Shown: in pieces, positions 47,101 to 63,800 of the stretch | How the letters are laid out: every line of letters starts with the position of its first letter | Position numbering within the stretch: position 1 is the first letter of the stretch | Origin: Lepidodermella squamata | Taxonomy: Eukaryota > Gastrotricha | Assembly (NCBI GenBank): GCA_047495785.1 | Contig: JBLDXI010000021.1 | Coordinates: 1,054,001 to 1,118,000 of the forward strand | Direction of reading: 5' to 3' | DNA: 64,000 nt | Notes under the pieces: generated by a model | Databases searched by the model: none | What the model was told of the DNA's origin: nothing | Seen by the model: the letters and a program-made list of their open reading frames with translations, nothing else | Program-made: the position numbers and the translations under genes

Positions 47101-49389
47101 GCTTCCGAATCGGCAAGATGTAGCGCGGAGTAGCCTCTCTTGTCCAATGCCGTCTTACTAACCTGGAAGAACATTACAAAATAAATTCATTTTTGTTTGC
47201 GATTTAGCTTGCAAATTAGCATGAGGTCATGGCATTCAGCGAATTTGCATACTGCGTGTCAATAAAGAAACAGAGCTCAGAAAAACTAAGATTGTAAATG
47301 AGAATGGGAAGTAGAAAAATTTTCGAAAATGTTAATATTCTTATTTTTTGAAATTGCGAAAATTCTTTAAAATTAAATGAATTTTTCTGAAAATTTGAAT
47401 TCCGATTTTTTAAAATGCCAAATGTGAAGCTCTTTGCAGCTCTTGACAATAGGGATTGCAGAACAGCTTCAAAGAGCTTCAAATTAAGCATTTTCCAAAA
47501 TCAGAATTCAAATTCATTCAATATTAAAGAATTTTAAAATTTTAAAAATGAGAATAGGTATTAACATTTTTTTCGGAAAATTTCGACAATTTTTTTTAAA
47601 TAAATAATTCATCTAGAAGAGTTTCGTGGTAACAATGCAATTTCTTCGCAGATTTTTCAAAAAAAAATTTAAATTATTCAAATCATGCATCATACCATAA
47701 ATCTTCGGCTCAAGAGCAGTTCGGCGAATTTCATGGCGTTATTGGCAACTGCGGTCAGCAACGGCGTTCGATCTTCATTGTCCCTAGCATCGATAATCCC
47801 AGCGTACGAGTAGCCTCGCAACGTATCAACCAAGTCAGCATCAACGTCCCATTTCGCGCCGATTTTGTCGTACTCCGAGTCCGAAAGCATAGCCATGGCA
47901 TGAATAGCATTGCCGCCGTTCGAATCTTTCAACACTTCCAGTTTTGCGCCGTTGTTGAGAAATAACAGAACAATATCCTTCTTGCGTAGATAAGCAGCTA
48001 GATGCAAAGGACTCGCTTTTTCCCGTCTCGTATGATCCGAACTCGTCACATCATTTACGATTCGATACCGACAGAAAATTTTGTTCAGTTCGATCGGATC
48101 CTTTAATTTCGGCATTTTTTCGAGAACTACTTCAACGAACTTTTTGTAGCCTTTTCGAACTGCGTAGCACAGCGGCGTGTCGCCAGTAGCATCTTCCTCA
48201 GTGACACGGAAGGCAGAAAAAATGTTCCTTTCCTTGAGAAAATCAAACTTGTTGAATAGGGCCAAGATATGAGACGTGCTTAGACAAGGCCTTGCGGATC
48301 TTCTTGATATAATTTCAATCGTTTTTCCCGAAGCCAGTTGAGCAGCTCGAATTCTAAAACCGAAATATTAATATTTGAAAAAATAAAAATAAGAGGATTT
48401 CGATAGGAAATAAAGGAATACCCTATGGCTAGAGTAATCCTATTCCTACATGCGCACTATCTGGAGCCACTTTTGGGGTGTTAAAGGGTCATGCCTCTGT
48501 GAAAATATAGCGTAAAAATATTGAAATGAAAAGTCCGCTTTAAAAAATTAATTCAGCCATAGAGAAATTCAATTTCCCAAAGGGAACAAAATTTTACCAT
48601 GCGCATGTAAAAATTTCCTTAATTCCTTTATTTCCAGTACTAATATAGGATAGGGGATATAGATTATAGATCCTCAATTTTTCCTCAATTAATTGCATCT
48701 TTTGTTCAAATCCTTCGACTTTTTGCTAGACGTAAATATGTTAGATTAGCTTACTGTTCTAGAAATTTGGAGACGTTGTGGGCTGCGGCGAGGCTTTCCA
48801 CCGTCACGCCATTGTCATCAGATCGAAAAGGATCCGCCTGGTTTTTCAGTAAAATGCCCAATACATCATCCGCACCCATAAACGTGGATTGAACGGCGTA
48901 AAACAGCGGCGTTTGGCCTTCATGCTGAGCCGCGTCTACGAAGTCCGCCATCGAAAGGCCCTGCTCGGCTGCCATTGCGATCAAACGAGTCGCGACTTCC
49001 TTACTGGCGTAGTAAGCGGCTAGATGCAGCGGTGTTTCGTCGCGAAAATTTCGGTCCGTCAAATTAGCGCCCAAACTGATGGACAAATTCAACACGCCAA
49101 CGCTATTGCGAATGGCTGCGGCATGTATGATGCTGTTGCCACTGGAATTACGAATTTCGGCCAAAAGATTAAGATTGCCATTGAAAACTGAGCGCGCGAT
49201 TTCTTGCATCTTGCTGAGCATATTGTAATCCAGAGCTCTTTGCAGGGGACCTTTCAATTTCGCGAAGAGTTCATCAGGTACTTGCGTTCCATTTTTGAAG
49301 AACCAGCTTTCCTTAGGCGTTATTTTATCGCCATTTTCCGCCGAGCTGGTAATAGCAAATATTAGCAGCAAATGCCAACGCAAGCTCAT
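44198..49389 (-). CDS. secreted-type protein with ankyrin repeats, three sushi-like modules, and ankyrin repeats again
   Basis: Exons 49389-48755, 48353-47696, 47162-46190, 46124-45930, 45877-45689, 45631-45393 and 44839-44198; phases agree at every junction (1176 residues). Residues 1-17 are a signal peptide (WHLLLIFAITSSA). Exons 1-3 (about residues 60-740) carry roughly ten ankyrin repeats (TPLHLAAYYA, SPLHLAAYLR, TPLLLAISKG, TALHEAIRQQ). Exons 4-6 each encode one sushi/CCP-like module: the second and third have the four-Cys pattern with a Trp before the last Cys (GTWSILGEC, SQWKPKLANC); the first is degenerate. Exon 7 returns to ankyrin repeats (TALHIAIGF, TPLLMAAERS, TALHTAALD) and has no ATG of its own in a suitable place. 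No transmembrane segment follows. Intron 5 uses a GC donor (AAG|GCAAGT). Ankyrin repeats are usually cytosolic and sushi modules extracellular, so this mix is very unusual. Confidence 0.85.
44883..45260. mobile_element. mariner-like MITE in intron 6 of the ankyrin/sushi gene
   Basis: The ends CAGCGTGTCCCA and TGGGACACTCTG-type inverted repeats are flanked by TA on both sides (44881-44882 and 45261-45262). The repeat continues with GACGCAA/TTGCGCAA. 378 bp, no transposase. It explains most of the length of this unusually long intron. Confidence 0.78.
48406..48635. repeat. imperfect hairpin repeat in intron 1 of the ankyrin/sushi gene
   Basis: GGAAATAAAGGAAT at 48406-48419 is inverted at 48622-48635, and internal CTATGGCT and ACATGCGCA blocks are inverted too. 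It resembles the 26341-26485 hairpin in sequence, so both may come from one MITE family. Confidence 0.55.
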
Positions 49390-50396
49390 GAAAACAAATC
49401 TAAAACATACGAAATATAAAAAAACAGATAGACCGCCATATAGCAGACCGCAAAGAAAGGTGGTACAAAAATGTTACTCATCCAAATTTAATCACCTTCA
49501 TTGACCTTGAATTTTTAGGCCCCCGAAATTTCGACGATTTTATGACCGAAATGTGAAATGTGTGGTGATTGAGATTATTTTTGGGCTGAATTCTGAAAAT
49601 TAATGAATTGAACTGAATGCTTTTCCCGCTGTGACATTTACTAATTAGTTTGACCTTCATCCCACAAACGAGCACGACGAACGCGTGGATCCAATCTGTT
49701 GTCATCAGAGCTGTTACCTTGCGAGAAATTATGTCTTGTACCATTCGTGTACGGCTTAATATTAAGTTAATAACGCCCTCGCAAATAATTTGCTACGTTC
49801 CAGATCGGATCCTGATCTGGAATTTCTCGAACTAGGTCACGTGCTGTCATTTTTAGTATTATTGCGAGCAGAGCTTCGGAAACTGGAGATTAGGAATCAT
49901 AAATCATCAAGCTTGGCTCCCAGTATCAAAATGTACTCAATTCAAGGTACTTTTCAAAATTTGCTTCAATTTCAGAGATGATTGCAACCATTGAACACAT
50001 GCGGCTTCAAAAAATCACTATAGATTTTCTATTTCACCCTGCCCCGTATCGAATTGTGTTATAAATCGGCTGGGAAGTGGCCTGCCGTGCTGAAAACTCA
50101 ACGCGATGATATGGACGACTATGTGGCTGCCTTCGAGGCATGTGGCTTGTCGTTCAACAAGGCTATCTATAACATAGTTATATTCCTTGGTTCGGATAAA
50201 AATTGGCACTAATTATGTTTCTATAAAAGCGACCCATTCACAATTCTTTGAATACTGTTAAAACAAATAACAAATCCAGTCATCAATTTCGCACCAAACA
50301 GTTTCGGATGCGTCAGTTAATTATCTAGCTCGCGTGGATCCAAATGGGGATCAATTGCCAACATCAAATAAATAATTCAAAAAAATATTCAACAAG
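49390..50396. other. divergent promoter region between the ankyrin/sushi and lectin genes
   Basis: About 1 kb with no supported gene between two divergent genes for secreted proteins. It holds a TATA box for the lectin gene. Confidence 0.5.
50222..50228 (+). promoter_or_regulatory. TATA box of the EGF/lectin gene
   Basis: TATAAAA followed by GCGACCC, 170 bp before the ATG. The distance allows a leader of about 140 bases. Confidence 0.45.
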
Positions 50397-53208
50397 ATGG
50401 AATCTTTTAGCTTCTTCTTTGCTGTTTCTATCGGTAAGTTGGTTTCTATGCAGCATCTCTTTAACCTGTCCCATTCAATCGCAGGGATTGTGTTATGCCT
50501 AGGCTTTGCCATCGAGTCAAAGCCAGCCATTGCAGCTGCGAGGAGGCAGCATAAGCCAGGCCGGTGGCATCGAATTGCAGTCGGCGACAATTCAAATGCC
50601 AACTCGAACGTGAACAAAGTTGACACTCAACTGTATTACTATGCGATCGATGACAGCAGTGAAGAGGTGCCAATGCCGGTACCGTGGTGGATCTACTACC
50701 ACGAGAAATCAACGACTACGCCATCAACATCTTCGACTTCAACATCTACTTCAACATCTACTTCAACAACAACAACAACTACGACGCCCACGACAACGAC
50801 ACAGGTCAATACTTCTACTACGGCAGCACAAGCTGTTCGTAATGGTTTCGTTTGGCGTTTGACTTTTGTTGATTGCAGATCACATGTCAGAATGGAGGAA
50901 CGGCAGTCCAGTCAACTTGCCAATGTACGGCTGCCTATCTCGGAGTTAACTGCGAGTTGGGTGCGTGAGGCAGTAATTATTTTTAGAATTTTTTCAAATT
51001 TTGTACTATGAACCTATCTTTGGCCCTGAAATTGAATCATTCGCGGGCGGGAATCGAACCAGTGACCACTGCCCTTAAACCCGAAATCGATTCCATTGCG
51101 CCACTGCTTCCTCAGAAATGGCAGTTTCGACTGTTGGCTGCGGGCAGTTTTGGCAGTTTTTTTTAATTGCAAGACTCCGCAACCGATCCATTTGCAAATG
51201 AAAAAGTAAAGTTTGGGGAAAAAATAAAAAAAATCATTCGCGGGCGGGAATCGACCACTGCCCCTGCACTCATTTTGGTCATATTTGGAGTGCTCAATGC
51301 TGTTGATATTAGATTCCGGCCTTAGACATAAAATAGGATAGACATTCACGAGAAAAAGGGTGCTACGCCATGGGCGCCAGATGGTCAGCTGATTCATCAG
51401 CGCTTGGAGGAAAAGTATACGAAATATAAGATTCTTTTTTTACTGGTTCCGTGACGGTTTTGATTTTCCCAAGGGTTTGGTTGATGGATCCAGACAAAGG
51501 AAATCACAAGGAACACGCTGATTATTTTTTCGAAATTTTTAAACTTTAAACGAATTTTATCTGGTGTTATCGACTTGAAATGACTTGGCAAAACAGCAGA
51601 AATTTTTTTTTCATCCCTGGCAGCTCAGCGATCCAAGATCGCACCCTGGACAAAACCATGGTTTTCACCTCTTGAAAAAGTTATATAAATTCGGAAATTT
51701 CAGGGCACGAGAGGGAAACCGATTCCAATTTCTGTGCAAATTTTTCCCATGTTACCTTTTTTTTTATTTTTTTTAAATGGCAATAGGTTTAGAAAAATTT
51801 GAGCATTCGTGGGGTAATTTTGGACATCTCATAAGAGAGCTAAACTATAAACTATATAAACTAAACCAAACGGGGCACTGTGATCAGATCCTGGGCTGAA
51901 AATACCCACACGTACCGCACACTTCGTACACTGTTTGTTTTGATGAACTAGGTCCCAACTGTAGGAAAAATATCCAGGGTCCCTCGAAAGCATATGCTCG
52001 AAAGCTTAAAATAGTCCTAATTGAAAAGAGGGAATTTTGGACCGTTTGACAAACATATTGATATTCATATTCCGGTAAACTCTTAAAAAAGTGCGACGCC
52101 ACAAAATAACCACAAAATAGCTGGGGGCCTAGGAAAAATAGGGAGTAAACGTGTAAGGATCTATCTACTTATTCGAGGAAGACTACCATTGCGATAATAA
52201 ATGGAAGATTAATGTGCTAAATAACTAAATTTCAGCCAAATACTTCGTTTCAACTTCGTCGAGCGATTACCGAACCGCAGTAACGCAATGTACGGGTGCA
52301 AAGTCCCGAGGTGCCATCGTGAAGACGGCGCAAGACGTAGAGTCTGCGAGATCGCTCATCAGTGGCGCCAACGAGATGTGGCTCGGGCTAGCCTCCGGAT
52401 TCGTATGGGTAGATGGCACGCAGGTCGGCATGTTGAACAACTTCTGGGCCAATGGCGAACCGAGTGGCGACGGCAGCTGTTAGTTTATCACTGTTTAATA
52501 TTTACACACAAAATGTTGTATGGTTTACGTAAGGTATGGAATTTTTGGGGCCACTTAACGCTATTTCACCCGGCTACAACGACATTCCCTGCAGTGAAGA
52601 GCGCGATTTGGTTTTCTGTCAGGCTAATGATGGCGTAAGCTTTCGATAATTTTCATCATATAGCCACGTAGCACGAGAATGGGATAAGGAAATATCGCAC
52701 CAGCTTGTTTAAATTGTATTTCTTTACCACCTTCTCAGACTAATCTTCAGCTTTTCGAAAATTCTGGCGACTGGGATGCTCATAAAGCCTTCTGCGGGGG
52801 GAAAGGCCTAAGATTGGCTATTCTCGACACGCCGGCTCGATTCAATGACGCATTAAGCAAGCTGAATGCTTACTCAGGTTCCGCATGGGTCTTAGTTCCG
52901 TCGATCGGTGCTCGTCGTCCGGAAGGACTCAACTTTCTGTGGGGCGATAACAGCGTTGTAACGCCTACAAACACAATTCCAGCCTGGGCGTCCGGCCAGC
53001 CGGCCGACGACCCGAGTTTACAATGTGAGTCACATGACTTGATGTGGTAGATCTAAAGATAGGAATTTTGATCTTTTTCATTATCGTGAATATTGCATCA
53101 ATGAATATTTTCGTAATTTCAGGCGTCACCCTGAACAGTGCCGGCCAAATGGCGGTTAGAAAGTGCAGTAGCAGCTACAGTGCGATCTGCGAGCGAACGG
53201 AAATATAG
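50397..53208 (+). CDS. secreted EGF-like and double C-type lectin domain protein
   Basis: Exons 50397-50433, 50485-50804, 50879-50960, 52236-52478, 52534-52634, 52739-53024 and 53123-53208 (384 residues, all in phase). The signal peptide is MESFSFFFAVSIG plus IVLCLGFA. A Ser/Thr run (residues about 75-117) makes a mucin-like linker. Exon 3 is one compact EGF-like module (CQNGG, CQC, YLGVNCEL). Exons 4-5 form a first C-type lectin domain (MWLGLASGF, NNFWANGEPSG, GYNDIPC, LVFCQA); exons 6-7 form a second, more divergent one (AHKAFC, LRLAILD, WASGQPADD, YSAICERTE). The first keeps an EPS motif close to the EPN calcium/sugar motif; the second has QPA, so sugar specificity is uncertain. No membrane anchor. 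Likely an adhesive or immune-type extracellular protein. Confidence 0.87.
51037..51110 (-). repeat. tRNA-like sequence (pol III boxes) inside a lectin-gene intron
   Basis: On the minus strand it has an A-box match (TGGCGCAATGG) and a B-box match (GGTTCGATTCC) at tRNA spacing. Acceptor and T stems do not pair well, so it is not a working tRNA. A broken second copy of its 3' part (CGCGGGCGGGAATCGA) lies at about 51235-51258. It may be a tRNA pseudogene or the head of a SINE. Confidence 0.5.
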
Positions 53209-53952
53209 GCGACTGCACCAAGCCGACATTTCCAGCTTTTACAAGAGGAACGATTTTCTATTTTCTATATAGACATAAAAGGTTCTTCTAAAAAATCTGA
53301 TGAAATGTTTAACTACACCCCTCTTTAATCTTTATTGAATGATGCATATGATGAACTAATGTATTTCGAAAATAATTGAAATCAGGTAAACAGATTCAAA
53401 ACTGTAATAAAAATTGGATTAGCCACTAGGCAACGCAGTTGCGATTGTTTAACATCTAAAACATCTAAAAAATGAAAATGATCTATCTGAAACATGAAAA
53501 TCTGATTAGCTCGTTTTAGAAACTGACATGGATTTCGCATTGACTGTTCGAAAAAAGCGCTCAAAAGCTTCTACCTAAATTGTTTCTTCATCGATCAAGC
53601 GCGGGCAAAATCGTGTAACTAACGATTGGCGTCAGAATAATAGCAGCAACCGCAGCAACGTGAAACGCTCTTTCAGGGTGGCTATTAATGGACTTTAACC
53701 CGATGGATGCCAAAGTTTGAGGTGAGGTTGGTCACGCTTCCATGCGCATATAGTTACAATTTGGAATTTTTGCGATTAAAACTGATTTATCCATAGAATT
53801 TCAAAGTTCAGCAGAAATATTTTTTAAATATATGTACGAGCAGCCATTCCGTTTAATATTTAATTACTAGTTATATCTAGTAGGTAGTGCTCAGTAACTT
53901 TATATTTTCTGGCAATATCCACGGAAAATTTTGAAACAAAATTATTGGCTCT
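53209..53952. other. lectin gene downstream region
   Basis: No gene is supported; the minus-strand frame at 53382-53564 is a chance frame in AT-rich sequence. Confidence 0.45.
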
Positions 53953-54177
53953 ATGATTTCGGCCAAATCAGCCTTGGAGATCGATTCCGATTCAGACCTA
54001 ACCTCCTCATCCGAAACTTTGTGTGCAGAAAAATCCGCAGTATGGAATTCAGCAAAGAAAAAGCCCGGGAAATCTCGGACGGGAAAGTCTTCTGCGAAGA
54101 AATCCGCGAAGAAACGATCTGTCGAACCGCAGTCAAGTGTTGTAATGAATTCGATGATCATTCGAGCGAGCGATTGA
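53953..54177 (+). CDS. hypothetical Lys/Ser-rich basic fragment
   Basis: A 74-residue frame with a basic stretch (SAKKKPGKSRTGKSSAKKSA) after an acidic Ser/Asp start, of the kind seen in nuclear or histone-like tails. The frame ends abruptly, and further open frames (54213-54428) follow without a convincing junction. It may be an exon of a gene not resolved here, a pseudogene remnant, or chance. Confidence 0.25.
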   Translation: MISAKSALEIDSDSDLTSSSETLCAEKSAVWNSAKKKPGKSRTGKSSAKKSAKKRSVEPQSSVVMNSMIIRASD

Positions 54178-54838
54178 TCGACGTATTTGAATAGACCACG
54201 GAGTCCGGTGCGATGAAGCATCGAGTAAAAATCGAACATCGACCCCAGTCAGCTTTGGTCGAGGCCATGGTCGCCCACCAAGCCGCGGCAACGTTACTCG
54301 CTCTGTCAGCTCTCTCGAAGAAGTTTCAGCCGAACCTAGTGCTCAAGCTCTGCCAAACTTGCCGCACCAGTAATATTTATAAAATTGCAATATTGCAAGT
54401 AGTTATTAAATTAGTAATTAAATATTAAATTATAGTTGTAAAAAATTGTCATTTCTGACGAAAACTGGAATTAATTGACGGAAAAAATTAACTCCACTGA
54501 TCAGGTATTAGACATTTTTAAGATTTTTTTCATTCAAATTGGGCTTTCTCAACTACCATCGTCCGACAATTAAGTATTATGTAGCCGAATCAATGTTTTG
54601 ATACTTTATGTGCATTTATTAGCACCTGTAAATTTGTTTTTTCTTTACACACTGAGACTTAATCAGAGGCTGCTATCCAGGCACAGCTCTAATGTTGTTT
54701 GCTTTGCTTAATTTTCGCCAGCTTTACTCTCCATCATATTCCAAACAAGATCACTATCCCAACAGTCAAGAAAACAAGCAACAGGAACTAATTGTTGAAG
54801 AACCCAGCACACTGCTAAAGCAAGGTTAATTTGAGAGT
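54178..54838. other. intergenic sequence before the intronless gene
   Basis: No convincing gene. A 71-residue frame at 54213-54428 could belong with the basic fragment to its left. Confidence 0.35.
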
Positions 54839-54845
54839 ATATAAC
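54839..54845 (+). promoter_or_regulatory. TATA box of the intronless hypothetical gene
   Basis: TATATAA about 36 bp before the ATG at 54881, implying a very short 5' leader. Confidence 0.45.
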
Positions 54846-54880
54846 CAGTTTTGACTATATTTTTGGTATACGTAAAAGTC

Positions 54881-55387
54881 ATGCCTTCGAACGAAAACGT
54901 TAGCACATTCGATCCACTTGACACGCGGCGTTTCTCGGTGTCAGAGCTACGCAATTTTTACGCAAGCCGAGATTCGATTAAGGACGATTCTTCAAATTCA
55001 AACCCGGTATCGATGCGATCCGTGACAGCTCGCCTTCATTCCTCAAACTCAGTGCTACTAGTCGAAAAATGCAACTGCATCATGGCCCTAGGACTGGCAG
55101 GAGGAAAAGCTGACCCGGGCGTTAAAATTACGAATATCGTAACGTCGGAAAGCAACCATGCCGACGGCCATCATTCGCAATATATTGGCGATTGCGAGGC
55201 GCTAGGAATTCCTGATCACCTGCTATCGATGATGACGCAGGCTGTCGAACCAACCCAACATTGTCATTTGATGTACGAACAGGACGGCGCCATGCCTTAC
55301 TACATGACGGCAACTTTTTGCTACCCAGAGCCTCTGTTGAGTTTCGCGCCGAGCCATTTCGACGAGGTGACGCTCGAAATCGAATAA
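54881..55387 (+). CDS. hypothetical intronless protein
   Basis: One open frame of 168 residues from ATG to TAA, with codon use like the surrounding genes and a TATA box at the right distance. The N-terminal third is polar (Ser/Asp/Asn-rich), the rest mixed with Cys and His (EKCNCIMALGLAGGKAD, HADGHHSQYIGDC, EPTQHCHLMYEQDG). No signal peptide, no membrane segment, no family that I recognise. Absence of introns is unusual in this window and could mean a retrocopy or a small stress-type gene. Confidence 0.55.
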   Translation: MPSNENVSTFDPLDTRRFSVSELRNFYASRDSIKDDSSNSNPVSMRSVTARLHSSNSVLLVEKCNCIMALGLAGGKADPGVKITNIVTSESNHADGHHSQYIGDCEALGIPDHLLSMMTQAVEPTQHCHLMYEQDGAMPYYMTATFCYPEPLLSFAPSHFDEVTLEIE

Positions 55388-59724
<4,337 letters not shown>

Positions 59725-60855
59725 ACAAATTAATTATTCGATCAAGAACTAGAAAAATCGTGTGCCTCTTTCATTTTGGCTTCCATTTATTGAATATTAA
59801 AAGCCATGTTAACAGTTGTCATTTTATCAATCATCAATTGTGTTGGGTTTTTTTTCATGAAAATTGTACCACGTGCAGTATATTATAACCTATTGCTTTT
59901 ATAAAACTATTGAGCACTTGCTTGTCGATATATTCGCGTTTCAATTTTTTCGTGATTTTACTGATGCGTCTTTACCGACTCAACAATCTAGTCCATTCAT
60001 TCGGCCCAGTTGATTTTTTTTTCTCGTTTGGTCGCCGCCTATATATGTAAACGTCATTAATTTTTCTTTAAAAAATTGAAATATCGTTTTAACACTATTA
60101 TTATTACTATTATTCTATCTATTGATGATGTAAAATAATAAAGCTGCGCAAGTGGAGTCACATTCACCGTATAATATTGGAAACAATTGGATCCACATTT
60201 TTATTTGATCGTTGAAAAATGATAAGTGGGGTTTGGCGAAAGTTGCGATAACATTTTGATGCCACTTTCAAGATCAATGGACGAGGAGTCGAACGATATC
60301 AACAAGAGGTTGATAGCGATCATGATCAGAGGTTGCTAAGAAAATGGGCTTCAAAAAGTTTACGGGTGAAAAATGCGCGCTTGACAATTTTTTATTGCAT
60401 CAATTAAAAATGCGTCGCGCAATAAATTCTGATTTTATTTTTTTATGCGCAGTCGAGATTTATTGGGGTAATCTGAGGTGAGGAATCTTGCTAGACATTC
60501 AAACATTTTGATGGAATCAAACTCGTGCTTCCAAATGAACCTAAACGGATGAACATTTTCAGGGACACATTGGGGTACCCCATCTTTTGAGGTGGACGGG
60601 ACAGTTATGAATATTCAAAATCCTCAAGAGCAACTGAGGAATCCAATTATCGTTCCTCTTCAAGTATTCAAACCTTTTGCCAATTTCGTGGAAAATACAG
60701 AAAAAATGCATAAATAAAATGCATAATGCAGTTAAAATTCACTTGTTAACTGTCATTTTATTCTGTATCACTAATTCTCAAAAAATTGCCAAAATTAAAG
60801 AAAAAAGCCATCTATATAAATCTATTAAAATAAGCCGATAAATTGTATAAGCCAT
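59725..60855. other. tail-to-tail spacer between Pitx-like and glutamate receptor genes
   Basis: 3' regions of two convergent genes, with no coding sequence seen. The AATAAA at 60137-60142 probably ends the homeobox transcript. Confidence 0.5.
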
Positions 60856-63800
60856 TCAATACTGAGAAAAATAAGGAGACGCCTTAAGGTTGACCGATTT
60901 AGCGCTGTACTTAATGTCACTTAAACTCTTTGAGCATAGTGGACTTTTCGGAGTCTTCGCCGCCGCCGCCTGGGTATAGTGCGGAATTTCGATCCGATTC
61001 CGTAGCCCGGATGATAGAACTCGGCCGTAAAGAGGCGGCGGGTGGTCGAGCGAGTCCGATTCAGGGTTATCACTTGACGCACTCGTCATCGGCGCCGAAC
61101 TCATCGTCGAATGTTGACTGGACCCGATTTTAGCGATTGGCAGTGGCTCGGATTGCACCAACGTCTGAGGCGGCATCAGTTGTTCTTTATGGTGGCACGC
61201 TTTATTCGGCGCTTTTGTCGATTTGAAGTTCAAAATCAGTCGACATTGATTGGCCATATGGCGGCCAAATGACAGCGACGAGGCTGCTTTGCTGGCCCGG
61301 CGTTTAATTTTGTAGCAAAATTCGAAAAATGAAAGTGATACACCGATAGCGAGACCGATGACTAGACACGCGAAAACACCTCCAACCTGGCCAATACCCA
61401 GCTGAGCCGTTGAAGTCTTAGAAACATCAGACGCCTCGCATTTCGATTGATTTCCCATTTGTTCGACCGATTTTTCAACCCACCACCGAAGTTTGAGCAA
61501 ATGAAGAAATTGGTCTTCCTGAAGTTTTAGAATAGCGTTGTTTATCTCTTCGCGGTAAGGCGAGCCCCGCGGCAGTCCGACGCCGTAGCCTTTCGAGTCC
61601 AAGAGGCCGCCGACTTGCTGCAAGTCGCAGTCGCGCTGAACTTGATATTCGATCATGGTCGACTCCATCAGAAAGGCGTAACTGCCATCTCGAACTCGTT
61701 TAATACCGTCAGTGGAAGAATTTACGAAAACCGTCGGCTTGGCTGTTATCATATAATTCCACATCTTCTCATAGGTGGGAATTTTCGAATTCTGAAAAAA
61801 ATTCAGAAAAAACGCTTTTAAAATACGGGAAACATTGCGCACAATTGTGTGGGTCTAATTAGCATATGCAAATGAGGTTTCTCCACCTTTTTTTTTTAAA
61901 TAAAGGTGAACTCCTAAATTCTCCAAAATTCACCTGCCGATCAAGATTCCTCGGGCGAAGGCTTGGTGAGTTTTTTCCCATTTTTTGGACGAAAACCAAA
62001 TTTTTATAAAATTAAATAAAAACCGGTATTCCAACTTAACAATTCTGTTTTCAAATTTGAGATATGACTCACTTTGAAAAATATCATAGTCGACCCGCTA
62101 GATCTTGTGCCGTATTTAATATCAGATTGCTTCGCTAGATCTTCAGCCGAGGAAATTTCGGTTTGCAAACGCTCGATGGTCAAAAACGCGGCTAGATTAG
62201 CGGTGTATGAGCTGATAATGATGAGCGTGAAAAACGACCACACGCTGCCGATGATGCGCGTCGAAAAGGCCCGAGGCGCAATGTCACAGCCCTGTTGCAT
62301 GAGAGACGATATCGTGAACCACAGCGAGTTGAATAGCGTGAACTGATTTTCAACTATGGCCGGGTTTGGGTCGTGTGGGCACGCGGCTTTACGCACCCAT
62401 TCGTAGGGCGTCACCCGGGCGACGATGTACAGAATGACGGAGGTGGCGACGTAGGCGCCTAGAACGTAGATCCAAACAGCGGGTTCAAGCGGGTTCATAA
62501 AGCTGAACAAGGTCGGCTTTGTTTGCTTTGGCTTTCGATACAAAATCGATATTCCGAGATTCATATAAGGCGTCGTAAAATCAATCACTTGCTCTCGAAT
62601 GTACTAAATAAATTGAATTTTAAATTTCCAAAAAAATCGTGAATATATCGAAATTTTACAGTGATAGTAAGAGGAGCAATCGCGACATCGGCTTTCTAGT
62701 AATTAAATTAAATTAATAATTATTTCAGAAAATTCTCAATTTTACCTTTGAAAGAAGTTCTCCAATCATGCCGTTCCACCTCATTGCAGTTGGGTCAACT
62801 GGCGCGCCATATTGGCCGTCATCCACCAGTTTCAACTCGTATTTAAAATGTAAAACTTCAGCCAATTTCTCCATCAAATCAACGCAATAGCCTTCAAATC
62901 GCGCATTTCCCTCTAGAATTTGACCCGGCTTCGGTTTTCGGAACATGACAAATGGCTCCTCGACAATTGTTGTGACAATGATTGTCTTGTTGCGAAAAAT
63001 CACGTCCGTGTCTTTGCGAGAAGGCGTTGGAACAGTGGCGTATTTTATGCCGCCGTTGTTCGGCAGCCAATCGGCATACCGTTCGGGGCCGCCGTCTTCC
63101 CGATTGACCCGAGTCACCTGCAGGGCGATTCCAGTTCGCCAGCCTCGTTCGTCAACTATCACAGGACCAGTCATGCCAGATAGATCTTCAGTCTAAACGG
63201 GAAAAAATTAGTTAATTTCAGGAAAATTATTCGGAAAAATCACCGTTCGCATGAAGTTGAGCAAATTTTCACCCAGTGCCTTGTAGTAATCCGAATCTTG
63301 ACGGTCACATATAATTGGACCTTTTTAAAAAAATTACTCAGTGGTAAAAAATTCCATAAAATGCGAACTGGTGTCAATTTTTTGTAAACGAGAAAGGTTC
63401 CCGATCGCGCTAGCCATTGATAGAAATCCATCGAATAAAAACATATCGGCAGCCTATAATTATGAGAATTTTCAATGTGAGTATTGTTAAATTATATAAC
63501 CCACCGTCCAGGTCCGTTTTTGCTTAGTTCTAGTAGCCGTGCTGTACGAAGGCTGAATCTGCGCCTTGGCCAACTTATCTTCAACTGTAGCTATGTTTTT
63601 TGTCTGATTCGCAAGCTGCATGTAGGTTATATTAGCGCCGCCGTACCAAAACGCGGCGTAGTCGATCAGGTTGGCATCGAGCGATGTGAAGAGATAGTGG
63701 AAATAAACGTTCAACATGCTAACTTGTTGAGCTTGTTGCAAGAAATGAGTGATTGTTGCTGCTCGACAATCGATTATAAATCGCGAAACGCCACTTTCAC

